Below, piece after piece: positions 1 through 8,321 of a stretch of DNA of 64,000 nt. Both the position numbers and the translations under genes were made by a program. Below the pieces are notes generated by a model, which saw nothing but the letters and a program-made list of their open reading frames with translations, did no database searches and was not told the origin of the DNA. This stretch comes from Pseudomonas sp. BCA17. GTDB lineage: Bacteria > Pseudomonadota > Gammaproteobacteria > Pseudomonadales > Pseudomonadaceae. The stretch spans positions 310,001-374,000 of the forward strand of contig NZ_SGWI01000003.1 of the NCBI RefSeq assembly GCF_004519405.1, given 5' to 3'. The first letter of the stretch is position 1. Every line of letters starts with the position of its first letter.

Positions 1-319
1 CCGTCTGGCCACGGTTCCAGCACGACACCATCAATTCACCCTGATAGTCGGAGTCGATCAAGCCCACGAGGTTACCCAGCACAATGCCGTGTTTGTGGCC
101 CAGGCCGGAGCGCGGCAGGATCAATGCGGCCAGGCCTGGGTCGCCCACGTAGATCGCCAGGCCCGTAGGGATGAGGATGGTCTGGCCCGGTTCCAGGACA
201 GTGTCTTCCTTGAGCATGGCGCGCAGGTCCAGCCCGGCGGAGCCCGGTGTGGCGTAGGCCGGCAGTGGGAATTCGTTGCTGATGCGTGGGTCGAGGATTT
301 TGGCTTGCAAAGCGTGCAT
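1..319 (-). CDS. dut: Deoxyuridine 5'-triphosphate nucleotidohydrolase (dUTPase), C-terminus beyond window
   Basis: Hydrolyses dUTP to dUMP and pyrophosphate in the cytoplasm, keeping uracil out of DNA and supplying dUMP for thymidylate synthesis. The reverse complement translates from ATG at 319 as [13 protein letters not shown]..., giving 106 of roughly 150 residues before the window edge. Conserved trimeric dUTPase motifs are visible: motif I AGLDLRA, motif II PRSGLG and motif [12 protein letters not shown]. The C-terminal glycine-rich motif V lies off the edge. The gene starts 5 nt after the coaBC stop on the same strand, the usual coaBC-dut arrangement. Identification is firm; only the 3' end is missing. 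Confidence 0.95.
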   Translation of the reverse strand, partial: MHALQAKILDPRISNEFPLPAYATPGSAGLDLRAMLKEDTVLEPGQTILIPTGLAIYVGDPGLAALILPRSGLGHKHGIVLGNLVGLIDSDYQGELMVSCWNRGQT

Positions 320-324
320 GAAAA

Positions 325-1533
325 TTAAACCTGGTTCAGCCGTTGGGCGATAAAGGAGATCAGTTGGCGGGCAATCTTGCCCTTGCTGGTCTGGGCGAAA
401 AGGGTCGCGTGCAGGTCGCGGTCAATCACGCTGCAGGCATTTTCCTCGCTGTTGAAGCCGATGCTCGGGTTGGCGACATCGTTGGCAACGATCAGGTCGA
501 GGTTTTTGTCTTTCAATTTACGCGCGGCATAGTCCAGCAGGTGCTCGGTCTCGGCCGCGAAGCCGACGCTGAACGGGCGATCCGGACGCGTCGCGATGCT
601 GGCGAGAATGTCCGGGTTGCGCACCATTTGCAGGAGCAGGCCGTCACCGTTTGTAGGGTCTTTCTTGAGCTTTTGCGGGGCCACAACCTCCGGGCGGTAA
701 TCCGCAACCGCTGCTGAGGCTATAAACAGGTCGCATGGAATGGCTGCTTCGCAAGCCGCCAACATGTCGCGGGCGCTCACTACGTCGATTCGCGTGACAC
801 GATCAGGGGTCGGCAAATGGACCGGGCCGGTGATCAGGGTGACGCGTGCGCCTGCTTCAACCGCGGCCTCTGCCAAGGCAAAGCCCATTTTTCCTGAGCT
901 ATGGTTGGTGATGTAGCGCACCGGGTCGATGTTTTCCTGGGTGGGGCCGGCAGTGATCAGTACGTGCTTGCCGGTGAGGGCCAGGTGCTGGAAGCACTCG
1001 GCGGCACACAGTGCCAGGTCCGTGGCTTCGAGCATGCGGCCCATGCCCACGTCGCCGCAGGCCTGGCTGCCGGATGCCGGGCCGAATACCTTGAGGCCAC
1101 GGCTTTGCAAGAGCTGGGTGTTGGCCTGGGTGGCCGGGTCGCGCCACATGGCCTGGTTCATGGCTGGTGCGATGGCAACGGTGGCGTCGGTGGCCAGTAC
1201 CAGCGTAGTCAGCAGGTCATCGGCAATACCTTGGGCCAGGCGGGCGATCAGGTCGGCGGTCGCCGGGGCGATCAGCACCAGGTCTGCCCACTTGGCCAGT
1301 TCGATATGGCCCATGGCGGCTTCTGCTGCCGGGTCCAGCAAGTCCAGGTGAACCGGGTGGCCGGACAGGGCCTGCATGGTCAGCGGAGTGATGAACTCAC
1401 TGCCGCCGCGGGTCATGACCACGCGCACTTCCGCGCCTTGGTCCAGGAGCCTGCGAACCAACTCTGCGCTCTTGTAGGCGGCAATGCCGCCGCCGACGCC
1501 GAGAACGATGCGTTTCCGATACAGACGCTGCAT
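325..1533 (-). CDS. coaBC: Bifunctional phosphopantothenoylcysteine decarboxylase / phosphopantothenate-cysteine ligase
   Basis: Two consecutive steps of coenzyme A synthesis: CoaB joins 4'-phosphopantothenate to cysteine, and CoaC (FMN-dependent) decarboxylates the product to 4'-phosphopantetheine. The 402-aa protein starts [16 protein letters not shown] at ATG 1533, preceded by GGAAAGG. The open frame continues further upstream, but that part overlaps radC's promoter region and is not conserved-looking. The N-terminal flavoprotein half carries the probable catalytic His76 (GHIELAKW) and the PAMNQAMW stretch. The C-terminal ligase half carries [15 protein letters not shown]. It is co-directional with dut and divergent from radC. 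Length matches the family. Confidence 0.95.
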   Translation of the reverse strand: MQRLYRKRIVLGVGGGIAAYKSAELVRRLLDQGAEVRVVMTRGGSEFITPLTMQALSGHPVHLDLLDPAAEAAMGHIELAKWADLVLIAPATADLIARLAQGIADDLLTTLVLATDATVAIAPAMNQAMWRDPATQANTQLLQSRGLKVFGPASGSQACGDVGMGRMLEATDLALCAAECFQHLALTGKHVLITAGPTQENIDPVRYITNHSSGKMGFALAEAAVEAGARVTLITGPVHLPTPDRVTRIDVVSARDMLAACEAAIPCDLFIASAAVADYRPEVVAPQKLKKDPTNGDGLLLQMVRNPDILASIATRPDRPFSVGFAAETEHLLDYAARKLKDKNLDLIVANDVANPSIGFNSEENACSVIDRDLHATLFAQTSKGKIARQLISFIAQRLNQV

Positions 1534-1675
1534 TGGTTTGCCTTTCCAGTTCAGTGATGCCAGTTCAGTGACGCCTGCGATGCCCCCTCCCCAGGTGAAA
1601 TCGCACGCAAAAAGAGGGCCTACGATAACACAGCGTCCGCCAGGCAACAGCGACGCACATGCGCAGGGAGATGGG

Positions 1676-2350
1676 ATGAGTATTCGTGATTGGCCCGTAG
1701 AGGAGCGTCCGCGGGAGAAGCTTTTGGAGTGGGGCGCGGCAAGCCTGTCCGATGCCGAGCTGTTGGCAATTTTCCTGCGTACTGGGGTGTCCGGCAGAAG
1801 TGCGGTCGACCTGGCGCGCCATCTTTTGGAGCAATTTGGTGGGCTGCGCCCGCTTCTGGAGGCCAGCCAGGTCCTGTTCAGCCAGCATTTGGGGCTGGGG
1901 CCGGCAAAGTTCGCCCAGCTGCAGGCAGTGCTGGAAATGTCCAGGCGCCACCTGGCCGAACGGCTGCGCACAGGCTCCGTATTGGAAAGCCCGGTAGCCG
2001 TCCGCGACTACCTCAAGGCATTGTTGCGCCAGGAGCCCCACGAAACCTTCGGCTGCCTGTTTCTCGATTCAAAACACCAAGTGCTGGGGTTTGAGGTGTT
2101 ATCCCAGGGCACCATCGATGCGGCGATGGTCTACCCTCGGCAAGTGGTCAGGCGCGCACTGTCGTACAACGCAGCAGCCTTGATCTTGTGCCACAACCAC
2201 CCCTCCGGAAGTCTTGAACCGAGCGCAGCTGATCGAAAATTGACCAAGTTATTGCAGAAGGCGCTGGAGTTGGTGGATGTGCGCGTGCTGGATCACATCA
2301 TCGTAGGCGAGGGTGACCCGTTATCGATGGCTGAATACGGGTGGATGTAG
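1676..2350 (+). CDS. radC: RadC family JAB-domain protein
   Basis: RadC/YicR family, 224 aa: an N-terminal helix-hairpin-helix-like region ([12 protein letters not shown]) followed by a JAB/MPN metalloprotease-like domain with the zinc motif CHNHPSG...PSAAD near the C-terminus. It is traditionally called a DNA repair protein, but that role has been questioned and the biochemical activity is unknown. ATG 1676 is chosen because of the CAGGGAG Shine-Dalgarno just upstream and the conserved start [15 protein letters not shown]; the longer open frame overlaps the coaBC promoter region. It is divergently transcribed from coaBC across about 140 bp that must hold both promoters. Confidence 0.93.
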   Translation: MSIRDWPVEERPREKLLEWGAASLSDAELLAIFLRTGVSGRSAVDLARHLLEQFGGLRPLLEASQVLFSQHLGLGPAKFAQLQAVLEMSRRHLAERLRTGSVLESPVAVRDYLKALLRQEPHETFGCLFLDSKHQVLGFEVLSQGTIDAAMVYPRQVVRRALSYNAAALILCHNHPSGSLEPSAADRKLTKLLQKALELVDVRVLDHIIVGEGDPLSMAEYGWM

Positions 2351-2369
2351 GAGGGGAGCAGTTGTAAGT

Positions 2370-2406
2370 CTTAAGCTGCAAGCTTCAAGTGAGCTTGCAG
2401 CTTAAG
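2370..2406. terminator. Perfect 15-bp hairpin between convergent radC and ABC binding-protein gene
   Basis: CTTAAGCTGCAAGCT at 2370-2384 is perfectly complementary to 2392-2406, with a 7-nt loop. It lies between two convergent stop codons, so it can act for both strands, but neither side has a long U tract. Partial extra copies of the arm (CTTGCCGCTTAAGGCTTA) follow up to the downstream stop. Bidirectional terminator or palindromic repeat. Confidence 0.6.
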
Positions 2407-2415
2407 GCTTGCCGC

Positions 2416-4008
2416 TTAAGGCTTAACACTAACCTTGGAGAAATCCTGGCGTCCAAACGGACTCACCTGATACCCCTCGATATTCTTGCGCGTCAGGGCA
2501 AATGCCGTCGGATGCGCCAGCGGCAGCCACAGCGCCTGTTGCTGGATAAGCGCCTGGGCCTGTTGATACAACTTGCTGCGTACCCCTTGCTCGCTGGTGG
2601 TCTTGCCGGCGCTGATCAGCTTGTCCAGCGCGGGGTCGCAGTAGCGGGCGAAGTTCGTCCCGGATTTCACCGCCGCACACGAGAATTGCGGGGTCAGGAA
2701 GTTATCCGGGTCGCCGTTGTCGCCAGCCCAGCCCATGAACAACAGGTCATGCTCGCCCGCCTTGGCGCGGCGAATCAACTCGCCCCACTCGATTACACGG
2801 ATCTCAGCCTGGATGCCTGCCTTGGCCAGGTCCGCCTGCAGCAACTGTGCGCCGAGGTTCGGGTTGGGGTTCAGCACGCTGCCCGTGGGGCGTGTCCAAA
2901 TGGTGGTCTTGAAACCGTCCTTGAGCCCGGCTCGGTCCAGAAGCGCCTTGGCCTTGGCGAGGTCCTGCGGGTAACCCGGCAAGTCCTTGGCGTAGCTCCA
3001 GGTGTTGGCCGGGTAAGGCCCATTGGCGGCTTCGGCAGTCCCTTCAAATACGGCCTTGAGGTAGCTGTCCTTGTCGAAGGCGAGGTTGATCGCCTGGCGC
3101 ACTTCGGGCTTGTCCAGAGGTGGGTGCTGGCTATTGATGGCCACGAAGGCGGTCATGAAGGCGGCAGTTTTCTCCACCTTGAGTGCCGGGTCCTTTTCGG
3201 CTTCGCCGACGTCCAGTGGCTTGGGCGACAGGGCGATCTGGCATTCGTCGCGATGCAGTTTCTGCAAACGCACGTTGGCATCCGGGGTGATGGCGAAGAT
3301 CAAGTTATCCACAGCCGGTTTGCCGCCGAAGTAGTCCGGGTTGGCCTTGTAGCGAACCACGGCATCTTTTTGAAAACGCACAAACACGAACGGGCCAGTG
3401 CCTATCGGTTGGCTGTTGAGTTTCTCCGGTGTGCCGGCCTTGAGCAGTTTGTCGGCATATTCCGCCGGATAGATCGACGCGAACCCCATGCTCAACGCCG
3501 CGAGGAAAGTGGAGTCGGCGTGATCGAGGGTGAAGCGCACGGTCAGCGGGTCAAGGGCGTCAATTTTTTTGACCAGCGTGGGCAATTGCAGCGACTGCGC
3601 ATGGGGGAAGCCGCTTTGGGCGACCTGGTGCCATGGGTTGGCCGGATCGAGCATGCGCTCGAAGCTGAAACGCACATCTTCAGCCGTCAAGGTGCGGCTT
3701 GGCGTGAAATATTCGGTGCGATGAAACTTCACATTCGGGCGCAGCTTGAAGGTATACGTCAGGCCGTCCGCGGACACGTCCCAACTGTCTGCCAGGCTGG
3801 GTACCAGCTTGCCGCTGACTGCGTCGTAGTCCACCAGGCGATTCATCAGTACGTCGGCTGAGGCGTTGGTGGTAGTCAGCGAGTTGTATTGCACCACATC
3901 GAACCCCTCGGGGCTGGCTTCGGTGCACACACTCAAGCTGGTGGCGGCAACGGCCAGCGGTGCGATAAAAAGCGGGGCAAGCAATAGCGGTAGGGCAGCG
4001 AGGCGCAT
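2416..4008 (-). CDS. Periplasmic ABC transporter substrate-binding protein, peptide type (SBP_bac_5)
   Basis: Extracytoplasmic solute receptor of the DppA/OppA family, 530 aa, probably binding dipeptides or oligopeptides and delivering them to an inner-membrane permease. The first 21 residues form a classical signal peptide ending AVAA, followed by the mature start TSLSVCTEASPEGFDVVQYNS. The family-5 signature region (GKLVPSLADSWDVSADGLTYTFKLRPNVKFH) is present, cited here only as an anchor, as are typical C-terminal lobes. No permease or ATPase genes lie next to it, so it is an orphan here and must use components encoded elsewhere. The substrate is inferred only from the family. Confidence 0.88.
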   Translation of the reverse strand: MRLAALPLLLAPLFIAPLAVAATSLSVCTEASPEGFDVVQYNSLTTTNASADVLMNRLVDYDAVSGKLVPSLADSWDVSADGLTYTFKLRPNVKFHRTEYFTPSRTLTAEDVRFSFERMLDPANPWHQVAQSGFPHAQSLQLPTLVKKIDALDPLTVRFTLDHADSTFLAALSMGFASIYPAEYADKLLKAGTPEKLNSQPIGTGPFVFVRFQKDAVVRYKANPDYFGGKPAVDNLIFAITPDANVRLQKLHRDECQIALSPKPLDVGEAEKDPALKVEKTAAFMTAFVAINSQHPPLDKPEVRQAINLAFDKDSYLKAVFEGTAEAANGPYPANTWSYAKDLPGYPQDLAKAKALLDRAGLKDGFKTTIWTRPTGSVLNPNPNLGAQLLQADLAKAGIQAEIRVIEWGELIRRAKAGEHDLLFMGWAGDNGDPDNFLTPQFSCAAVKSGTNFARYCDPALDKLISAGKTTSEQGVRSKLYQQAQALIQQQALWLPLAHPTAFALTRKNIEGYQVSPFGRQDFSKVSVKP

Positions 4009-4465
4009 ATTCGGTTTCCTGTGCAGATCGAAGGCCCATCTGCGAGTGCAGTCTGGAAAAAGCCTACCGTAGTGGTCTGCTGGATAAATGACTAGTTCAT
4101 TTTCGCCTGTGCTTTTGCCTCAAATGCTGTTTTGATGGTGCCTCAGCGCATTTCGCTGCGCGCCTCATCGGCACGCAGGCGTCGCAAATCATTCTGTGCG
4201 ACGAGCGGTCAGCTGTGGCAGCGGCCCTTACTGGCAACGGTTCAAGCGTTCGACGGCAAGATTTAAGTCGGTAAAAACGCACGGGCTGTTGTTGCATGGG
4301 GGTCTTTCTGGTATAAAGCAGCGCTCTTTTCTAGGGGCCCGGTTCCTTCGTTTGTAGGTGTAGCCGGTAAGACCCTAAAGAAACGCGGCGCCTGGCGCCA
4401 AATGACTGAGAGATTAAGCGGCCAACCCATGCCGGGTTGGGCATGTGGTTTTAGAGGGCTGAGGC
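4009..4465 (+). promoter_or_regulatory. rpmB promoter and long structured leader
   Basis: This 457-nt gap holds no convincing gene. A sigma-70-like promoter for rpmBG is visible: TTGTTG (4289-4294), 17 nt, TATAAA (4312-4317). The predicted leader of about 140 nt contains GC-rich inverted repeats, including GGCGCC-tGGCGCC and CCAACCC-atgcc-GGGTTGG just before the ribosome binding site. These could serve ribosomal-protein feedback, but that is inference. The promoter of the leftward binding-protein gene should also lie in the left part, but I see no clear boxes. Confidence 0.6.
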
Positions 4466-4699
4466 ATGTCGAGAGTCTGTCAAGTTACCGGTAAGGGTCC
4501 GGTGACTGGGAATAACATTTCCCACGCAAATAACAAAACCCGTCGTCGTTTCCTGCCGAACCTGCAGCATCACCGCTTCTGGGTTGAAGAAGAGAAACGT
4601 TTCGTCCGTCTGCGCGTATCTGCCAAAGGCATGCGCATCATCGACAAGCGTGGCATCACTGTCGTGCTGGCTGAATTGCGCCGCGCTGGCACAATCTAA
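4466..4699 (+). CDS. rpmB: 50S ribosomal protein L28
   Basis: Component of the large ribosomal subunit, 77 aa. The start [12 protein letters not shown] and the motifs [14 protein letters not shown] and [14 protein letters not shown] are diagnostic of L28. A GAGGGCTGAGG Shine-Dalgarno lies just upstream of the ATG. It forms the conserved two-gene operon with rpmG, 11 nt downstream. It is driven by the promoter described in the upstream leader. Confidence 0.98.
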   Translation: MSRVCQVTGKGPVTGNNISHANNKTRRRFLPNLQHHRFWVEEEKRFVRLRVSAKGMRIIDKRGITVVLAELRRAGTI

Positions 4700-4710
4700 G
4701 GAGCTATATC

Positions 4711-4866
4711 ATGCGTGAATTGATTCGAATGATCTCTAGCGCCGGTACTGGTCACTTCTACACTACCGACAAGAACAAGCGTACTACCCCGGACAAGCTC
4801 GAAAAGAAAATGTTCGACCCGCGCGTTCGCAAGCACGTGATCTACAAAGAAGGCAAAATCAAGTAA
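4711..4866 (+). CDS. rpmG: 50S ribosomal protein L33
   Basis: Large-subunit protein, 51 aa: [20 protein letters not shown]... ending [11 protein letters not shown]. The ATG at 4711 follows a TAAGGAGC Shine-Dalgarno that overlaps the rpmB stop, so the two genes are translationally close. This is the form of L33 without the CxxC zinc-ribbon cysteines, meaning a zinc-independent paralogue by sequence. A strong hairpin terminator follows 18 nt after the stop. Confidence 0.97.
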   Translation: MRELIRMISSAGTGHFYTTDKNKRTTPDKLEKKMFDPRVRKHVIYKEGKIK

Positions 4867-4884
4867 TTGATTGCCTTTCTTGTG

Positions 4885-4921
4885 AAAAAAAGCCCGTATC
4901 TCACGATCCGGGCTTTTTTTT
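4885..4921. terminator. Bidirectional intrinsic terminator of rpmBG and the convergent cupin gene
   Basis: AAAAAAAGCCCG (4885-4896) and CGGGCTTTTTTT (4909-4920) form a stem flanked by A and T tracts on both sides, so it works for transcripts from either strand. Confidence 0.9.
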
Positions 4922-4937
4922 GCCTGAAATTTGCTGC

Positions 4938-5300
4938 TCAGGCTTTCTGTTCGAACACCACGTAGATTTTGCGGCACGGCTCCAGCACCTCCCAGGTGCC
5001 GCTGAAACCAGCGGGAATCACGAAGCGGTCACCGGCACGTAAGGTCTTGGCATTGCCTTCGGCATCCCGCAATACAGAAACACCCTGAACAATTTCGCAG
5101 TACTCGTGCTCGGTGTAATTGACCTTCCATTGCCCGACCTCACCTTCCCACACGCCTGCACTCATCTGGCCGCACGGACTGTTGTAGTGGTTGTAGAGCG
5201 TTTGTTCGGGATTGCCCTTGAGGATTTTTTCGGCGGCAGGGCGATAGCGGTCGGGGGCGGTGTTGGCTTGGCTGAAGTCGACGATGTCCTGGATGCTCAT
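4938..5300 (-). CDS. Small cupin-domain protein (DUF861/EutQ-like)
   Basis: A 120-aa single-domain cupin starting MSIQDIVDFSQANTAPDRYRP. The beta-barrel pattern is recognisable: HEYCEIVQGVSVLRD (motif 1 region with H and E) and LRAGDRFVIPAGFSGTWEV (motif 2 region). No catalytic role can be assigned; such proteins often bind a metal and a small organic ligand. The ATG at 5300 is preferred over the upstream in-frame start (5336) because the similarity to cupins begins here; GGGACAC is only a weak Shine-Dalgarno. It is divergent from kauB, suggesting a link with amine catabolism, which is inference from position only. Confidence 0.8.
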   Translation of the reverse strand: MSIQDIVDFSQANTAPDRYRPAAEKILKGNPEQTLYNHYNSPCGQMSAGVWEGEVGQWKVNYTEHEYCEIVQGVSVLRDAEGNAKTLRAGDRFVIPAGFSGTWEVLEPCRKIYVVFEQKA

Positions 5301-5341
5301 GTGCGTGTCCCGTCTGGCCTGGGTTGGAGAGATCAAAGTCT

Positions 5342-5404
5342 ATGTTTATTAAAATGAACATCGCAAGGGCGTTTACCGGCGTTATGTCAAATATATTGAA
5401 ACAT
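5342..5404. promoter_or_regulatory. Candidate operator region between cupin gene and kauB
   Basis: The 229-bp divergent region holds an imperfect 20-bp palindrome, ATGTTTATTAAAATGAACAT (5342-5361), and a second AT-rich element, TCAAATATATTGA (5388-5400), whose arms TCAA and TTGA are inverted. These islands stand out from the GC-rich surroundings and could bind a regulator of the divergent pair. No regulator is identified. Confidence 0.35.
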
Positions 5405-5529
5405 CCCCAGCCGCTGGTTTAGGGTGGCAGCTGCCTTGAGCCGAACAGCAGGCTGGTCGGGCAAGCATTCTTTGAGGCTGCCGTGGGATATCACCCGGCC
5501 CTCGTATTCAATAAGAGGAGGACACTCGA

Positions 5530-7023
5530 ATGACCACCCTGACCCGTGCCGACTGGGAACAACGTGCCAAGGATCTGAAAATCGAAGGCCGCGCCTATAT
5601 CAATGGCGAGTACACCGCCGCTGTTTCCGGTGACACTTTCGAATGCATCAGCCCGGTCGATGGTCGCCTGCTGGCCACCATCGCCAGCTGCGACGCCGCT
5701 GATGCCCAGCGTGCCGTGGAAAATGCTCGCGCCACCTTCAATTCCGGTGTCTGGTCGCGCCTGGCGCCGGCCAAACGCAAAGCCACCATGATCCGTTTCG
5801 CCGCGTTGCTCAAGGCGAATGCCGAAGAGCTGGCGCTGCTTGAAACCCTGGACATGGGCAAGCCGATCAGCGATTCCCTGAACATCGACGTACCCGGTGC
5901 GGCGAGTGCGCTGAGCTGGAGCGGTGAGGCTATCGACAAGATCTATGACGAGGTGGCGGCCACCCCACACGATCAGTTGGGCCTGGTAACCCGCGAGCCG
6001 GTGGGTGTGGTAGCTGCCATCGTGCCGTGGAACTTCCCATTGATGATGGCCTGCTGGAAGCTCGGCCCGGCGCTGTCCACGGGTAACTCGGTGATCCTCA
6101 AGCCTTCCGAAAAATCCCCGCTGACCGCCATCCGCATCGCGGCCCTGGCCGTTGAGGCCGGTATACCGAAGGGCGTGTTCAACGTGCTGCCGGGTTATGG
6201 CCACACCGTCGGCAACGCCCTGGCGCTGCACATGGATGTCGATACCCTGGTGTTCACCGGCTCCACCAAGATCGCCAAGCAGCTGTTGATCCGCTCCGGC
6301 GAGTCGAACATGAAGCGCGTGTGGCTGGAAGCCGGTGGCAAGAGCCCGAACATCGTGTTCGCCGATGCCCCGGACCTGCAGGCCGCCGCCGAATCCGCTG
6401 CCAGTGCCATCGCCTTCAACCAGGGCGAAGTATGTACCGCCGGTTCACGCCTGCTGGTGGAGCGCTCCATCAAGGATAAATTCCTGCCGCTGGTGATCGA
6501 GGCCCTCAAAGGCTGGAAGCCAGGCAACCCGCTGGACCCGGTGACCAACGTCGGCGCGTTGGTAGACACCCAGCAGATGAACAATGTGCTCTCGTATATC
6601 CAGGCCGGCCACGACGACGGCGCCAAGCTGGTAGTCGGTGGCAAGCGTACGTTGGAAGAAACCGGTGGCACTTACGTCGAGCCGACGATTTTCGACGGCG
6701 TGACCAATGCCATGAAGATTGCCCAGGAAGAGATCTTTGGCCCGGTTCTGTCGGTGATTACCTTCGACAGTGCCGAGGAAGCGATCAAGATCGCCAACGA
6801 CACCGTCTATGGGCTGGCCGCAGCCGTGTGGACCGCCGATATCTCCAAGGCACACCTGACTGCCAAGGCCTTGCGTGCCGGTAGCGTGTGGGTCAACCAG
6901 TACGACGGTGGCGACATGACCGCACCGTTTGGTGGCTTCAAGCAGTCGGGCAATGGTCGCGACAAGTCGCTGCATGCATTCGACAAGTACACCGAACTGA
7001 AGTCGACCTGGATCAAGCTGTAA
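5530..7023 (+). CDS. kauB: Aldehyde dehydrogenase of polyamine/diamine catabolism (KauB/PuuC type)
   Basis: NAD(P)-dependent oxidation of aminoaldehydes, such as gamma-aminobutyraldehyde and related products of polyamine, agmatine and diamine breakdown, to amino acids. The 497-aa protein contains the ALDH motifs VPWNFP (near 165), FTGSTKIAKQL, the catalytic glutamate in LEAGGKSPNIVF, the catalytic cysteine in FNQGEVCTAGSR and EEIFGPVLSV. Length and the start MTTLTRADWEQRAKDL match KauB of P. aeruginosa as I recall it. AAGAGGAGG gives a strong Shine-Dalgarno. The PuuB-like oxidase and pauR lie within 12 kb and serve the same pathway. Substrate is inferred from family and context. Confidence 0.88.
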   Translation: MTTLTRADWEQRAKDLKIEGRAYINGEYTAAVSGDTFECISPVDGRLLATIASCDAADAQRAVENARATFNSGVWSRLAPAKRKATMIRFAALLKANAEELALLETLDMGKPISDSLNIDVPGAASALSWSGEAIDKIYDEVAATPHDQLGLVTREPVGVVAAIVPWNFPLMMACWKLGPALSTGNSVILKPSEKSPLTAIRIAALAVEAGIPKGVFNVLPGYGHTVGNALALHMDVDTLVFTGSTKIAKQLLIRSGESNMKRVWLEAGGKSPNIVFADAPDLQAAAESAASAIAFNQGEVCTAGSRLLVERSIKDKFLPLVIEALKGWKPGNPLDPVTNVGALVDTQQMNNVLSYIQAGHDDGAKLVVGGKRTLEETGGTYVEPTIFDGVTNAMKIAQEEIFGPVLSVITFDSAEEAIKIANDTVYGLAAAVWTADISKAHLTAKALRAGSVWVNQYDGGDMTAPFGGFKQSGNGRDKSLHAFDKYTELKSTWIKL

Positions 7024-7050
7024 CTTTCAGGATTTACCGCTGTAAAAAAC

Positions 7051-7136
7051 GTAGGAGGGGGCTTGCTCCCGATGTGGTGGATCAGTCGCTCAATGTGGCG
7101 ACGATACCCTGCTATCGGAAGCAAGCCCCCTTCTAC
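7051..7136. repeat. REPIN-type inverted pair of REP elements
   Basis: GTAGGAGGGGGCTTGCTCCC (7051-7070) is repeated in inverted orientation as GGAAGCAAGCCCCCTTCTAC (7117-7136), each arm itself a REP-type hairpin. It sits between kauB and the MFS gene and could form a large hairpin terminating kauB mRNA. Confidence 0.85.
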
Positions 7137-7178
7137 CTTCGTTTTGTGTGTTCTCATCATTATCCACAGGAGCGTGGA

Positions 7179-8321
7179 ATGCGTTGGGCGACTTATTTCG
7201 CCGTCCTGGCCTCGGTTCTGAGTGTCGGCCTGGCCTTGGGCGTCAGCATGCCGCTGGTGTCGCTGCGCCTTGAGGGCTGGGGCTACGGCAGTTTCGCCAT
7301 CGGGGTGATGGCCGCGATGCCGGCCTTTGGTGTGTTGCTGGGCGCCAAGGTTTCCAGCCGCATGGCCTCCTGGTTGGGCACTGCCAATCTGATGCGCCTA
7401 TGCCTGTGGGCCGGGGCGTTTTCCATAGGCTTGCTGGCGATCCTGCCGAGTTACCCGGTCTGGCTGGTGCTGCGCCTGATGATTGGGGTGATCCTGACTA
7501 TCGTATTTATCCTCGGTGAAAGCTGGATCAACCAATTGGTGGTGGAGCAATGGCGTGGCCGTCTGGTCGCGCTGTATGGCTGCAGTTATGCCTTGAGCCA
7601 GCTTTCGGGGCCGCTGCTGCTTGGTGTACTCGGCACCGAGCAGGATTATGGCTTTTGGGTTGGCGTGAGTCTGTTGATGGTTGCGCCGCTGCTGCTGTTG
7701 GGGCGTTCCGGCGCGCCCACTGCCGAATCGTTCAGCGTGACTTTCGGCGACCTGTGGCGCTTCTGTCGGAGCTTGCCGGCGATAGCGTGGGCGGTGGCGT
7801 TATTCGCTGCGTTCGAAGCGATGATTCTGACGTTGCTGCCGGTGTATTGCCTGCAACAAGGCTTCACTGCCGAGATCGCCCTGGCGATGGTCAGCACAGT
7901 GGTAGTCGGCGATGCCTTGCTGCAATTGCCGATCGGCGCCTTGGCCGACTATTTGCCGCGGCGTACGTTGTTCTTGAGCTGTGCGGTGCTGTTGCTGGCT
8001 TCAAGCCTGGCGATTCCGTTGTTGATGCACACACTGCTGATCTGGCCGGTGTGGGTGGTCTTCGGCGCAAGTGCCGGTGGGTTGTTCACGCTGTCGTTGA
8101 TCCTGATCGGCGAGCGCTACCGCGATGATGCGCTGGTGCGCGCCAATGCCCACGTGGCGCAGCTGTGGGGCATCGGTTGCCTGATCGGCCCGCTGGTGGC
8201 CGGCGCCGGCAGCCAGTGGATCAGCGGGCATGCCTTGCCGTTGCTGATGGCGGCCGGCGCGTTGGGCCTGGTGCTGCTGTTGTTGCGCCAGGGCGCATTC
8301 GGCGTCGCGCAACCGGCTTAG
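7179..8321 (+). CDS. Major facilitator superfamily transporter (YcaD-like)
   Basis: Inner-membrane secondary transporter, 380 aa with about 12 hydrophobic segments across its full length. The start MRWATYFAVLASVLSVGLALGVSMP at ATG 7179 has AGGAG 7 nt upstream; the open frame extends upstream only through the kauB 3' end and REP element. The short loop motif ADYLPRRTLF resembles MFS motif A between TM segments. It resembles the YcaD/UMF subfamily; substrate unknown. It overlaps the convergent phospholipase-like gene by 4 nt, the two stop codons sharing TTAG. Confidence 0.85.
   Translation: MRWATYFAVLASVLSVGLALGVSMPLVSLRLEGWGYGSFAIGVMAAMPAFGVLLGAKVSSRMASWLGTANLMRLCLWAGAFSIGLLAILPSYPVWLVLRLMIGVILTIVFILGESWINQLVVEQWRGRLVALYGCSYALSQLSGPLLLGVLGTEQDYGFWVGVSLLMVAPLLLLGRSGAPTAESFSVTFGDLWRFCRSLPAIAWAVALFAAFEAMILTLLPVYCLQQGFTAEIALAMVSTVVVGDALLQLPIGALADYLPRRTLFLSCAVLLLASSLAIPLLMHTLLIWPVWVVFGASAGGLFTLSLILIGERYRDDALVRANAHVAQLWGIGCLIGPLVAGAGSQWISGHALPLLMAAGALGLVLLLLRQGAFGVAQPA

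Noticed and set aside
4097..4297. A 66-residue minus-strand frame in the rpmB upstream region
   Set aside because: Overlaps the predicted rpmB promoter edge and lacks recognisable features or a good ribosome binding site.
4711..4866. Frameshift suspicion for L33, because the frame is short
   Set aside because: Full-length 51-aa L33 of the normal size with its own Shine-Dalgarno and stop; intact.
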